Shown here: in pieces, positions 43,761-54,242 of the stretch | How positions within the stretch are numbered: position 1 is the first letter of the stretch | Layout of the letters: the number at the start of each line of letters is the position of its first letter | Source: Stentor coeruleus | Lineage: Eukaryota; Ciliophora; Heterotrichea; Heterotrichida; Stentoridae | Assembly (NCBI GenBank): GCA_001970955.1 | Contig: MPUH01000322.1 | Span: 1 to 64,000, forward strand | Direction of reading: 5' to 3' | Length of the DNA stretch: 64,000 nt | The notes under the pieces: model-generated | Databases searched by the model: none | What the model was told of the DNA's origin: nothing | Seen by the model: the letters and a program-made list of their open reading frames with translations, nothing else | Program-made: the position numbers and the translations under genes

Positions 43761-45014
43761 ATGAAAGAAAGACTAATTCGAGAAATAAGTCATCAATTCA
43801 CTATAATTTCTGAACTGGGCAAAGGAGCTTTTGGCACAGTTTTCGAATGCGTAAACCTAAGCACCCACCACTCAGTAGCCCTTAAGATAATAAAAAAATA
43901 CAAACTCACTGAAAAACAAGTTTTGTTTTCAATTCAAGAATCAGAACTATTAAGCCGTCTTGATCACTCTAACATCGTAAAATTTATTGACCTTCATCAT
44001 ACAGATTCTTTTCTAATACTTGAAATGGAATTACTTAAAGGGAAAAGCCTTGCTGATCTCCTTTCACATAAGAAACTAACTGAAAATGAAGTTGCGTCAA
44101 TAATAGAAATGATATTTCGTGGGGTGAGTTATTTACATAAGGTACAAGTTTTACATAGAGACCTTAAACCTGCGAACATTATGTTTAAAGATGAGGAGCA
44201 ACAGGATTTGAAAATTACTGATTTCGGCTTGAGTACGAAGTATACTTTGGAGGAAAGACTAGATCAGAGATCAGGAACAATGGCTTATATGGCTCCTGAA
44301 CAAGTGTTATTGAAGCAATATAGTGAACCTGTGGATATATGGAGTTGTGGAATAATTTTATACCAACTTCTAACAAACACACACCCTCTGAACCCGAAAA
44401 ACGAAGATTCACAAATTTTTATGAAAAACCTTAGGAACGTCGAGTGGAAATTCCCTGAAGGATTCCCTCCAATGGCCAAAGACCTCTTTTTAAGATGTAC
44501 CCGCATCAATCCTCTCGAAAGATACACAGCAAATCTTGCCTTAAAACACCCTTTCATCACAAGAATCAAAGGCAAAATACCAATAACACCCTTAGAAGAA
44601 GTCAGGCTTTACCAAGACAAATTCAAACTTAAAAAGCTCATAAATACATGTATACAATTAGCAGGACTGGCTTCAAACAATAAAATTGACGATATTTACA
44701 AAGCTAGAATTAATGATCCTTATTCTCGTACAAGAGATAATATAAGAAAAGATTCAGGACCTAAAAAAATGAGTTCATTAGGGTGTATTGATTTTCATCC
44801 AACAAAAAATTCCTTATCTGCATCTAGACAACCAAGTTTGGTAAGTGGTTATGGAAATAAACTTGTAGTCCCTGGAAAGAAAAATTTGTCTATAAGTAGT
44901 CCTCGATGTACTGGGCATAGTAGGACAAATTCTAAGTCGATTTCTCGTTCACCTTCCCCTTTACCACCTTTGCCCAAGACTGCTAGTAAGAAAGTTAGAC
45001 ACAATCTGGTTTAG
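43761..45014 (+). CDS. CAMK-like serine/threonine protein kinase
   Basis: 417 residues. The kinase domain spans about 13-270 with every key residue: glycine loop GKGAFG at 20-25, lysine 42 in VALKIIKK, HRDLKPAN at 132-139, DFG at 154-156 and APE at 178-180, then the DIWSCGIILYQLL helix. The catalytic-loop lysine and short loops fit CAMK/ULK-type Ser/Thr kinases. No calmodulin-binding or EF-hand region is obvious. The tail (about 330-417) is basic, Ser-rich and disordered (SISRSPSPLPPLPKTA). Predicted active. Confidence 0.93.
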   Translation: MKERLIREISHQFTIISELGKGAFGTVFECVNLSTHHSVALKIIKKYKLTEKQVLFSIQESELLSRLDHSNIVKFIDLHHTDSFLILEMELLKGKSLADLLSHKKLTENEVASIIEMIFRGVSYLHKVQVLHRDLKPANIMFKDEEQQDLKITDFGLSTKYTLEERLDQRSGTMAYMAPEQVLLKQYSEPVDIWSCGIILYQLLTNTHPLNPKNEDSQIFMKNLRNVEWKFPEGFPPMAKDLFLRCTRINPLERYTANLALKHPFITRIKGKIPITPLEEVRLYQDKFKLKKLINTCIQLAGLASNNKIDDIYKARINDPYSRTRDNIRKDSGPKKMSSLGCIDFHPTKNSLSASRQPSLVSGYGNKLVVPGKKNLSISSPRCTGHSRTNSKSISRSPSPLPPLPKTASKKVRHNLV

Positions 45015-45327
45015 CAAATTTTGTAGGACTTTTTAAAGTAAGGATTAAATGATTTTTTTTTTTTTGAGGAATGAGGATGTTATAGAAAATGTGAAGAAAA
45101 GGTTTACTTTTTTTGGAAATAATGAGTTGTCGGTGTATTTTAAAAGTAGGAGTTTTTGGGTGTTATAAGGTGATATGATTAGAGTGAGGAAAGGTGGCTT
45201 TTATGTTTTTGTGGGTGTTGTGTGTTATGATTAAGTTTTTTGTGTGATTAGATTTATATGCTAGATATATATGCTAAAATTATATAGAATGTTGGATTTA
45301 AATAAGAAAATAATTTATTTTTAAATA

Positions 45328-45456
45328 CAGTAGAACTTGAGAAAGTGCCTATTATCAGTATTGAAACACTGCCTACTTTACTATATAAATTCGTGTTTAT
45401 TTTACCTACCAAAAAAATGCTCATATTATAAAATGCCCATTTCTCAGGTTTCACTA
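45328..45456. mobile_element. MITE-like element (Tc1/mariner style), non-coding
   Basis: About 129 bp flanked by TA on both sides. The left end CAGTAGAACTTGAGAAAG and the reverse complement of the right end TAGTGAAACCTGAGAAAT match at about 75%. A related sequence with AGTGCCTATTATCA and CACTGCC words occurs near 61097. Non-autonomous; family assignment is by the TA flanks and CAGT-like ends only. Confidence 0.45.
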
Positions 45457-45606
45457 TAAAATAACAATTAAAGTATATAAAATATTTTAATAATCATTAT
45501 ACAACAATAATATGCTTATATCTAGTAACCCAAGAGTCAAATTTTATTATACAATCCATCTGAAAAAGCCTAATATTTCCTAATTACTTTAAAAAAAATC
45601 CTAAAA

Positions 45607-45640
45607 ACATAACAAATTTCAAATTTCAAATTTCAAACTT
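45607..45640. repeat. Short AAATTTC tandem run
   Basis: Several copies of a 7-base word in the 5' flank of the 45722 gene. Simple repeat. Confidence 0.6.
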
Positions 45641-45721
45641 CAACTTCAAACCATTTCCTCTTCTAAAACCAAACATCCAACTTTGCATTTTCTTAATTTT
45701 TATAATATACTAAAATAAATA

Positions 45722-47797
45722 ATGTCTGGATATGAGGAAGAAAGAAAAGCATATTCAAAGTCCCCAGTAAGCAAAATCTCCAAAGACCCGAACCCTCTAC
45801 ATTTTGTCAGGCTTTTTACCGCAAAAAAACTAGAGATAAACCGTAATACTACTTTTAAAAAGTATTTCGGGCGAAACAATAGCGGAAACAAAGGGAAAAA
45901 ATCTGGAGTTAAAGAAAAAAGTCCTGTTATCGGTAAAATAAAACCTAGTAGGATTGTTATTGACAAAGAACGTTTGTATATTGAAAATATGGAATTAAAA
46001 CTAAAAATCAATGAACTGATTGAAAATCTTGTGAAGTATAAAGCAAGAATACTCAAATTAGAAAGGGAAAAACAAAAAAAGTCAGAAATCGTTCTTGGAG
46101 ATGCTTTTGATAAAAGTCCAGATATTAAAGTTACTAATTTACTTAAAATTATAGATGAAAATCATAAGGAAATACAGAAACTTAAAGATAAAGTTAAGAG
46201 TGAAAAAAATTCTAGAATTAAAACTGAAAAGAATTTTAATATAAAAGAAGATTTGGAAAAGAAGAATCATGAAATAGAATGCTTGAAGATGGAAATCATA
46301 GAAAATAACAAAAAGCATAAATCCGACCTTGAAATAATGAAAAAGGATAACGACGATGAAAAAAGAAAAAACCTCAGAATTCAAAACAAATTAAACAAAG
46401 CTAACAACCTTATCGAAAACCTATACAAAGAACTAAAATCCATAAGAACCAAAAAGCCTTCGAAATTCACCCCACCAAAATGCTTAACAACTCTAAAAGA
46501 CTTCGCGAAATCCTTAAAAAAATCCGTATCTGAACTTTTAAAAACATTTAATCAGCTCAACAGTAAAAAAATCAGCACATCTGATTTTCTTTATAATTTA
46601 AAATCTTATGATAGTTCAATAACAAATAAAGATATAGATCTTATTATAAACTATATAAAAGCTCAAGATCCTTCTATAATATCAGTAAAAAAGCTCCTTA
46701 ATTATTTCAATACTTTTGACTTTACTTTAGAAGAATATCCTAATAATAGTTCTGAAATCGATAATTTGCTTCAGCATTTGTGTCTAAGAATGCAACTTCA
46801 TAGAGTCTCAAAAGAAAATTTTATAGAAACATTATTAGGAGCAGGGTCTTCAAATGCTAAAAGCATTCACAATCAAGAAATTGTCTTGATTTTCACGAAT
46901 CCACCCTTTAATTTTTCAAGAAAAGAAGCCACACAAATATCAGAGTTTTTGTTTCAAGGTAAAAAAATTATGCAATACAAAGATTTTGTAGATAAATTAT
47001 GTCTTTCTATTGATGATTGGGAAATTTTTAGTAGAAAAGATGAGGAAAATTTCGATGCTTTTTTATTGAATTTAGTGTCTACTAGTGAACCATATTTACA
47101 GAGAGCATGTGAAGATAAGGATTTTGAAAATAAAGGATTAATAACAATGAATGATTTCCAAATTTGTTTAAGTGAGAGAAAACTTGTATTACCATCAAGA
47201 ATTGCTTCATATTTACTTGTTCTGTTTTATTCAAATAATATGGAGTTAAATATTGTCCCATATAGACAGTTTTTCCAAGCTTATAATTCTAATCAAGATA
47301 ATCCTGAAGAGAAAAAAGTCGATATATCACAGAAATATCTTGAACTGATTTCTCAATGTTTAAAATTTAAAGATAAAAATGTGAGGAATATATTTAATTG
47401 TGATTGTAATGGGAATATATTAGCTGAAGATTTTATCCAAGGATTGAAACTCTTGGAAATTGATAATATTCCTAAAGACCATTTGGTGGAGTTACTAGAA
47501 AATCTTCAAGGGAATCCTGAGGAAAGGATAATTTGTGTTAATATTGTGGACCTAGAAAATGTTATGGAAGGTTTTGGAATACCAATAGATCAGTCAGTAG
47601 AGCATAGTTATAGAAGCGAAACTGAAAGTTTCACTGAATCTCATGAAGGTCATGTTCAAAAAGTATCATTACTTGATTCAATGCAAATAGACACTTTTGA
47701 TATGCCAAACTTTAATCCTAGGCTTTCAGAAAGCCCATCTCCTCCACCAACCTTAGGCAAACATTTTCATCTTTCTAATACTTTTGATAATTTCTAA
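45722..47797 (+). CDS. EF-hand/coiled-coil protein, paralogue B
   Basis: 691 residues: basic N-terminus (about 1-85), coiled coil at about 85-240 (ENMELKLKINELIENLVKYK, KKNHEIECLKMEIIENNKKH), then EF-hand-like helical modules, mostly degenerate; one loop, DCNGNILAEDF, is close to functional. It shares the LNIVPY block and the HLCLRMQLHRVSKENF block with the 40269-41693 protein but is about 200 residues longer at the C-terminus, which adds another EF-like module and a Ser/Pro-rich tail (ESPSPPPTLGKHF). The start follows TTATAATA. Likely structural or ciliary. Confidence 0.82.
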   Translation: MSGYEEERKAYSKSPVSKISKDPNPLHFVRLFTAKKLEINRNTTFKKYFGRNNSGNKGKKSGVKEKSPVIGKIKPSRIVIDKERLYIENMELKLKINELIENLVKYKARILKLEREKQKKSEIVLGDAFDKSPDIKVTNLLKIIDENHKEIQKLKDKVKSEKNSRIKTEKNFNIKEDLEKKNHEIECLKMEIIENNKKHKSDLEIMKKDNDDEKRKNLRIQNKLNKANNLIENLYKELKSIRTKKPSKFTPPKCLTTLKDFAKSLKKSVSELLKTFNQLNSKKISTSDFLYNLKSYDSSITNKDIDLIINYIKAQDPSIISVKKLLNYFNTFDFTLEEYPNNSSEIDNLLQHLCLRMQLHRVSKENFIETLLGAGSSNAKSIHNQEIVLIFTNPPFNFSRKEATQISEFLFQGKKIMQYKDFVDKLCLSIDDWEIFSRKDEENFDAFLLNLVSTSEPYLQRACEDKDFENKGLITMNDFQICLSERKLVLPSRIASYLLVLFYSNNMELNIVPYRQFFQAYNSNQDNPEEKKVDISQKYLELISQCLKFKDKNVRNIFNCDCNGNILAEDFIQGLKLLEIDNIPKDHLVELLENLQGNPEERIICVNIVDLENVMEGFGIPIDQSVEHSYRSETESFTESHEGHVQKVSLLDSMQIDTFDMPNFNPRLSESPSPPPTLGKHFHLSNTFDNF

Positions 47798-47915
47798 TAA
47801 ATTATATCCATACAAGTCATTTAAATCTTGTTTTAAAACCTATTTTTTGTTAGATTAATAATTGTATTCTTTTCTGTTACAATTATTTTGGAAAATAAGG
47901 TTTTATAATATAAAT

Positions 47916-48287
47916 ATGGAAGCGCCGATATGCAGAAACTGTAAAATATTTTTCGGATGCCAGGACGGTCTTTGTTCAAAATGCTTTAAAGAAACAAACA
48001 CCAAACAAGTTGTCGTTAAGGAAGTTTCCAATATAATTAGTTGCATACCAAAAATAGTTGAAGAAGTCAAACAAATTCCTCAAATCGGGCAAAACCCTGA
48101 TAAATGCGCATTTTGTTACAAAAGACTTGGCCCATTAAGTTTCAAGTGCAGATGCTTCAGTTCCTTTTGTACAAAACATAGACATCCTGAAGAGCATCAT
48201 TGCCCTTATGACTACAAAGCTGCAGGGATTAAAAAAATTTCAGAAGAAAATCCGTTAGTTCAAGCACCAAAGTTCAACAAACTATAG
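47916..48287 (+). CDS. A20/AN1 zinc-finger protein
   Basis: 123 residues from the ATG that follows TTTTATAATATAAAT; an in-frame upstream start at 47862 would precede this box and is rejected. An A20-type finger lies near the start (CRNCKIFFGCQDGLCSKC) and an AN1 finger at about 68-105 (CAFCYKRLGP, CRCFSSFCTKHRHPEEHHC). This pairing defines the ZFAND5/6 and plant stress-associated proteins, which bind ubiquitin chains and link stress to the proteasome. Size and order are typical. It lies 118 bp after the previous gene on the same strand. Confidence 0.92.
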   Translation: MEAPICRNCKIFFGCQDGLCSKCFKETNTKQVVVKEVSNIISCIPKIVEEVKQIPQIGQNPDKCAFCYKRLGPLSFKCRCFSSFCTKHRHPEEHHCPYDYKAAGIKKISEENPLVQAPKFNKL

Positions 48288-49137
48288 ATTTAATAGTTAT
48301 GAAATAATTATTTATTGAAATCTGATGTTAGTTAAATTCCTTCTAATATTCTTAGATTAAGAATATATCTAGAATTGAGAGTATAAATTTTTATGAGAAT
48401 TAGTTTATGTTCTGATAAAGGGAAAAAAAATATTTTTGTTGATGCTATAAGAAAAGTAATCCTATTGGAGTTTAAATCATTGTTTAATATATGGGGGGCT
48501 TATGCTTAAATTATTATAAGATTTTGGGATTTTGCCTTGATAAGCTTATAAGTTGCATATTAAACTATACCAATTTTGAAACTGTAATGAGCTATCTTTT
48601 AATCTTATCTAAAAACTTATCTATTAACCTATAATCCTTTAAAAATCCTAAACCTAACACCCACATTGCATATCCTCCAATTTCTTATAATAAAACATTT
48701 AAATCTAAAAACACTATATATCTTCTTTTCTAAATCTTTTATCAAATATAAAATAAAAATAGTAAAGCTCATAACTAAAAACTTAATCTAATACCTTATC
48801 TAAAAAACCCCTTTAACTTAATAATACACTAATCAAATACCTTATCTAAAAAACCTTTTAACTTAATAATACACTAATCTAAACTTAAATCCTATAATCC
48901 AAAATAGAATGACCAATTTTTACTTACCCTTCACAAAATACCATATCATAAATGCATTATGAATTCATAAAATATGCATTAAAACCTTATATTCTAATAT
49001 AAACCTGGGTTCGCTTATCTAATTCATAGCATTTTACAAAATAAAATCAATATATACTTACTAATTATCCCAATAGGATATCAATTTATGTTCTATCAAC
49101 AGTATATCCATATAACAAAGACTCTTTCTAAATCCTA
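48288..49137. other. Convergent intergenic region
   Basis: Left part T/G-rich. From 48560 it is C/A-rich and G-poor, consistent with the 3' flank of the minus gene at 49138. Contains the 46-bp tandem duplication at 48790-48880. No gene seen. Confidence 0.6.
48790..48880. repeat. Tandem duplication, unit 45-46 bp
   Basis: Two copies (48790-48835, 48836-48880) sharing AATACCTTATCTAAAAAACC and AACTTAATAATACACTAATC, differing by one short indel and single bases. Confidence 0.85.
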
Positions 49138-49365
49138 TTAAATAATAAAGCCCAATCCTCTTAATACTGAATAAACACAGTATTTACCCCAAGATAAACT
49201 TTCTGTAGGGATTTCTTCTAAGATGCCATCAATCCCAAAGACCAAGCCAGACAAGAAAGGTTCTAAAGTGATTTTTTTCAAGCTCACACCTTCAACATTT
49301 TTTTCTTTAGGCGACATGAAATTTGATAGAGTAGAAGAAGTGATTTCACTATCGTTTGGTTCCAT
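49138..49365 (-). CDS. Uncharacterised 75-residue protein
   Basis: Starts MEPNDSEITSSTLSNFMSPK and ends YCVYSVLRGLGFII. A TATATAA box directly precedes the ATG on its strand, and it is divergent from the kinase gene at 49646. No family recognised. Composition looks coding. Confidence 0.5.
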   Translation of the reverse strand: MEPNDSEITSSTLSNFMSPKEKNVEGVSLKKITLEPFLSGLVFGIDGILEEIPTESLSWGKYCVYSVLRGLGFII

Positions 49366-49645
49366 TTATATAATCATCTTCATAAATATTCATATTCTCA
49401 CATCATATTCACTATAAAAAAAACAAAGTTTTTATTAAGATTCTTATTATAAAACCCCTTATAAACTATTCTCTCTTAATATAAACCCGCTTAAAAATTT
49501 TTTCTTAATTTCTCATAGAAATTAATCTTCTACGTTTAAATGTTTTAAAAACTTTTACTTAATAAAAATCATAAAGTATGAGTTTTTACTACAAACCGAG
49601 ACTTGGTCAGTCTATAAAATCCTTTATACAATTTTATAATAAATT
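49366..49645. promoter_or_regulatory. Divergent promoter region, 280 bp
   Basis: Lies between the start codons of the 75-residue gene and the DYRK-type kinase. It has a TATATAA box at the left end and TTTTATAATAAATT at the right end, just before the kinase ATG. Confidence 0.45.
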
Positions 49646-51613
49646 ATGGCCTTAGTAGAAACTCGAAACTTTCGAATATTTAAAGTCCAGGCCGAAGATA
49701 CTAAATCTCTAGAATCCCCAACTCTTACCATCACAAAATCCGCCTCATCTGAGAAAATAATCCAATTGTTTACCATAATGCTAGCTGAAACATATAAGTC
49801 CTGCAACCAGAACTTTTATTTTAACCCATCTGAAAATCCTACTCGTCCTCTAACAAAACCTAGTGAGCCTAAATACAACGACTCTTATGATAATGAACAC
49901 AATCATTACATTTTATATGTAAACGAAAAGCTCATTTCCCCAGACGGCGAACAATATACTGTCCTTGATTCTCTTGGTGAAGGGACATTTGGCCAAGTAG
50001 TAAAATGTAAATCCAGCAAAGGTTTCTACTGTGCAGCCAAAATAATCAAAAACAAGCCAGTTTATTATATTCAAGGTCTAATCGAAGTAAAAATCCTCTC
50101 CAAACTCAACAAAGAACTCGACCCAAACGACACAAACCATATAGTCCGTATGATAGACTACTTCGTTTTCCGTAACCATTTGATAATAATTTTCGAACTT
50201 CTTAGTCTAAACATATACGAGCTTTTAAAAAAAAACGGAATGAGAGGTTTTAGCTTATCTCTTATAAGAAGTTTTACAAAACAAATACTTGAAGCATTAT
50301 GTGTTATGGAAAAAGGGAATATAATTCATTGTGATATGAAACCTGAGAATGTATTATTAGCAAGTGATAGGGGGATAATAAAAGTTATTGATTTAGGAAG
50401 TGCATGTTTTGAAAATGCGACAATTTACACATATATACAATCAAGATATTATAGATCACCTGAGGTATTAATAGGGCTTCCTTATGGTTCTGAGATTGAT
50501 TCATGGTCTTTAGGGTGTATATGTGCTGAGCTTTATATAGGGATTCCATTATTTCCAGGGGCAAATGACTATGAACAACTGTTTAGGATAATAAAATGGC
50601 TTGAGCCTCCTCCACAAACTATGATAATTGAAGGAAAGTTCAGAGATAAGTTTTTTACTATGGATGGGGATGTTTATAGACTGAAAACATGGGAAGAGTT
50701 TGTGATGGTAAGAGTTATTTAGTCCCAAAATGTTCAATTGCCAGCTTTTAGAGCGTATTTGGATATTGAGGATATTGATGATTTAGTCAATTTAGATAGG
50801 AAAATACCCCGTGAAGACCCTGAAGAACGTAAATGTTTTATTGATTTATTGAAAGGGTTGTTAAAAATCAACCCTGCTGAAAGGTGGACGGCTACACAAG
50901 CTATTACTCATCCTTTTTTACAAGGTAATATGCTTGATAGTTTTATCCCTAGACCAAGTAAGAGTTATATAGAAATACACAAGATCAGATCTTCACCTAC
51001 AGGAACGCTTATTGGCTCTTATCCGAAACTTTTACAGGATTTAAGGGCGAATCAGAATAATATAGCCAGGCCTGGTGATGTGTGTTTTAGGCCCCTTGTT
51101 GAAGAGCTTAATGAGGAATTTTTCACAGCACTTGCCCAGAACAGACATGAGTCTATTAAGAAAACCCCTCCAGAACCTAGTCCTGTTAATATTCCGAAAC
51201 ATATTTTTAACATCCCTATCAACTTCCAGTACACCCTGCCATTGACCCAAAACCTTGTAAGACCCATGCCGAATATTATAGGACCACGTTATGCCCGTCC
51301 CCATAGCTATGAAGGCCAAGGGTCATTCCCCAGACCCTTCAGTCCATCAATTGAAAAAACTAAAAAACACACAAAAGGCAAAAAGCCAAACAATACCTTC
51401 CAAAAAAACCGTAGTTTCAGCTACAAATATAACCAATTTCAACAAAAAACTCTCTCATCTACCCAATACCCCAACCTCACAGATGAAAAAAACTTCCAAA
51501 ATATAAACCAACCCCCAAATCTTCCAATAAACGACACCAACTCAAGACTTTCAGACCCAAATCCATCAGGATTTCTTACTAAAATTAAAAACCAAGCTTC
51601 ACAACAGAAATAA
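49646..51613 (+). CDS. DYRK/YAK1-type protein kinase
   Basis: 650 residues from exons 49646-50707 and 50723-51613, after removing a 15-nt intron (GTAAGAGTTATTTAG) that carries a stop. The kinase domain spans about 104-445. The glycine loop is GEGTFG at 111-116, the lysine is 132, the catalytic loop is HCDMKPENV at 228-236, DLG replaces DFG at 249-251, and the activation segment is YIQSRYYRSPEV at 263-274. HCD, DLG and the YxQSRYYRSPE segment with its autophosphorylated tyrosine define DYRK/YAK1. GIPLFPGANDYEQL favours YAK1-like. The tail is Asn/Gln/Pro-rich. These kinases act in growth and stress control. The ATG follows TTTTATAATAAATT. Confidence 0.95.
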
Positions 51614-51684
51614 TTAAAAACTAGTTAGAATAATCCAACAGGCTTATCAGAAAAGGGGGTCTAATAATATTAATCGATAAGTTA

Positions 51685-53352
51685 TTAATTCACTTTTGAT
51701 TGAAGCTGTTTGATTTTGATTTTCAATGTTGCGATATTTGAATGTATTATCGACAATTCATTTTCAACTTCTTCCCTTCTTCTTATAACTGCATGCTTTT
51801 TTGCTTTTTCAGGTATTTTAGCAAGTTCTTCTTCGTATCTTTTTTTTTCTGTTTGAAGTTGGATTATCCGGTTTTCGATTGTCGCGATTTCATCGTTTTT
51901 TTTAGGACTTTCACCCCAGTTAAGAATACCACTTATTAGGTTGGAATTTGTAGCGCCAACTTTCGCTCTAACTTGATCAGAGATTTTTTCTGGCCTTTTG
52001 TCGTAATTATAGTTTTTATCTTGATAGCCTCGATCAGATAACCCTTTGTCTTGATATTCTCTGTCGTAATAATCACTTCTTCCTCTATCTTGGTCTTTAT
52101 TTCCTTTCCAATCATCATAATAGGCATATTTATCCCTTCGATCATCATAACTTTCTCTTTGATGCTCATAATGGTCATCATTTCTATAATCATCATCATC
52201 GTCATCATATCCTCTACGTTTCGTCCCACTTCTTGCATTACCAAAACTCTTCTCCCTTTCTCTAATCAAATCTCTTTCCAAATCAGAAATTCTATCTTTA
52301 CTATTCCTCAACTCCCTCTCCAAATCAGATATTCTGTTTTTCAAATTCCTCTCAATATCTTCAGCTTTATACCTAGCATTTTCAACATCATCCCTAGTTT
52401 TTTCCAGTTGTTTCTGCATATCCTCATTTTCATCTTCTAAGCTTCTCATTTTCCTTTCAAGCATATCCCTTTCAGTCCTCAAGTTTTTATTCCTCCTTTC
52501 AAGTTCCCCCATAGCGGCAAGTTTATCTTCTAATTCATTTATTTCTTGTTTAGCATTATCTAATTCTTGTTTATAATGTTGTATTTCTTCATCTTTATCT
52601 CTAACTTTACTTTCTAGATCTTTGATTTGTTGATTATTAGCTGTTATAGTAATAAGAGGGTCGATTTGATTATAAAAAGGTGGATAATTTGGAGGTTTAG
52701 GTTTTGCCAGTTGGTTTTCAGGTACACTTTCATAATAAACAAAGCTTTCACCAGGAGGAATATAGTCTGAAAACCCTTTGAGTTCTGAGTCTCTAGGAAA
52801 ATAGCTTTCAGGAATATCATTTTTATAAGCATAACCTTCTGAGTCTTGCCATTTGTTTCTAGGCCGATCTTCAAAACCTATAGTTTTTGTTGGTCTTTCA
52901 TCAAAGTAAGCTTTACCAAGTCGATCATCATATCTTAAAGCTTTATCGTCATAAGTATTAGTTCTTGGTCTTTCATCATAAGGATTTTGTCTAAACGACC
53001 CTTGTTTTATTAGTGATGCTTGAGGACTTTCATGTGTAAACCCAACTGAACTCACGTAAATGTCCTCTTCAACTGCAAATGGTGACTCATTTTTCACTGG
53101 ACTTGCTGACCTTTTCATTCCTAAAGGCCTGTCATTCTGTCTTTGTAAAACTGGTCTTCTATTATCTAAGTATTCCTCATTGTCTTGAGGCTTTTTATAT
53201 ACTTTTATAGATGGATCTGCTTTTGTTACCATTGGTACTATAGAGGTTTCTGCGAGTTTAGTCCCTTCTTTTTGTAAAAACTTCTGAAACAATTTGCTGT
53301 TTAGATGCTTTTCTAGGTTAGAATCGTCAGGCTTTTTTACTTTGTCAGTCAT
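51685..53352 (-). CDS. Long coiled-coil protein with DERP/DYR-rich disorder
   Basis: 555 residues. The N-terminal half is disordered with repeated DERP, DDR and EDRP words (YDERPRTNTYDDKALRYDDR). A coiled coil spans about 230-365 (VRDKDEEIQHYKQELDNAKQ). Then comes a tyrosine/aspartate-rich low-complexity segment (RGYDDDDDDYRNDDHYEHQR). The C-terminal 65 residues form a second coil (ENRIIQLQTEKKRYEEELAK, IPEKAKKHAVIRRREEVENE) that looks like a conserved dimerisation module. Probably cytoskeletal. Its 5' flank is C-rich on its own strand. Confidence 0.82.
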   Translation of the reverse strand: MTDKVKKPDDSNLEKHLNSKLFQKFLQKEGTKLAETSIVPMVTKADPSIKVYKKPQDNEEYLDNRRPVLQRQNDRPLGMKRSASPVKNESPFAVEEDIYVSSVGFTHESPQASLIKQGSFRQNPYDERPRTNTYDDKALRYDDRLGKAYFDERPTKTIGFEDRPRNKWQDSEGYAYKNDIPESYFPRDSELKGFSDYIPPGESFVYYESVPENQLAKPKPPNYPPFYNQIDPLITITANNQQIKDLESKVRDKDEEIQHYKQELDNAKQEINELEDKLAAMGELERRNKNLRTERDMLERKMRSLEDENEDMQKQLEKTRDDVENARYKAEDIERNLKNRISDLERELRNSKDRISDLERDLIREREKSFGNARSGTKRRGYDDDDDDYRNDDHYEHQRESYDDRRDKYAYYDDWKGNKDQDRGRSDYYDREYQDKGLSDRGYQDKNYNYDKRPEKISDQVRAKVGATNSNLISGILNWGESPKKNDEIATIENRIIQLQTEKKRYEEELAKIPEKAKKHAVIRRREEVENELSIIHSNIATLKIKIKQLQSKVN

Positions 53353-54242
53353 TTTTTATGATACAATTTTGGGTTTTTGGTTTGAGTTTGACATTTTTCA
53401 GCCGATAAACATTTAAATTTTTCTTGGACAAAATGAGAGAATACATTTTTTCGCATTTAAATTTGTATTGATAAGCATGAGGATTTATTGTAAATGTTGT
53501 GGGGTTTGAGTTGAGAAAATTGTTTGTTTTAGTTTTTCTTTGGGATTTAGAGAAGATTTTGGGTTTTTTGGAATTTGAGTATAAATAAATATGTGGATTT
53601 TTTGTGGACTTAGAATTTTATTGAGTTTTTTTAGAAGATTTGTAAAAGATTTTGTGTTTAATACTTTTGATTTTAAAATTTTGGAGGGTTTGATGAATGT
53701 TTTAGGAGCATGGAAAGAATGATTTTTCGGAATTTTGTTAGGATGGCGAATATAAGATGTGAGTTTTTATAGTTTATATTTTTTTATTAAGGTATTAAAA
53801 TTTTAATGATAAATCAATGGTAGTAATATATAATTATTCTCCATTTCTAAATAAATACATACAAAAAATGTATAACTCCTTCTAAAAGCATCATTCTTCC
53901 TGCTATTAAAACTCAATATAAATTATAAATACTTCAAATTATTCATTAAATATANCATCATTCTTCCTGCTATTAAAACTCAATATAAATTATAAATACT
54001 TCAAATTATTCATTAAATATACTTTGCCATAATTCTCTCATATTCCCTCAAAAAAACTAACTCAATATTGCATTTCTTATAAATGTCAAGTTTTCATGTG
54101 AATAATTTTTTAAGATTAAGTCATATTTTTATCACAAAATACTATTTTACACATAAAAAAATATTTTTCTTTTAGTCTTTTGTATATTTTCACACAATCT
54201 CAGCATATCTTATGATATAAACATTATAAAAGGTTATAATTT
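53353..54242. other. Intergenic with assembly duplication
   Basis: 53360-53820 is G-rich on plus (5' flank of the minus gene). The N at 53955 lies inside the duplication listed next. No gene seen. Confidence 0.6.
53889..54021. repeat. 66-bp duplication around an N (assembly overlap)
   Basis: 53889-53954 and 53956-54021 are identical and flank the N at 53955. Same type of artefact as at 8045. Confidence 0.9.

Larger units (their letters stand above)
45015..45721. other. Intergenic with MITE-like element
   Basis: 45015-45250 is G-rich 3' flank. A small terminal-inverted-repeat element lies at 45328-45456. Near 45607-45640 is a short AAATTTC-type tandem run. TATAATATAC precedes the next ATG. 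Confidence 0.6.

Noticed and set aside
45254-45454. 66-residue minus-strand frame
   Set aside because: Overlaps the MITE-like element and has no coding signature.
49010-49030. GGTTCG word that could suggest a tRNA T-loop
   Set aside because: No acceptor stem, anticodon arm or A box around it.
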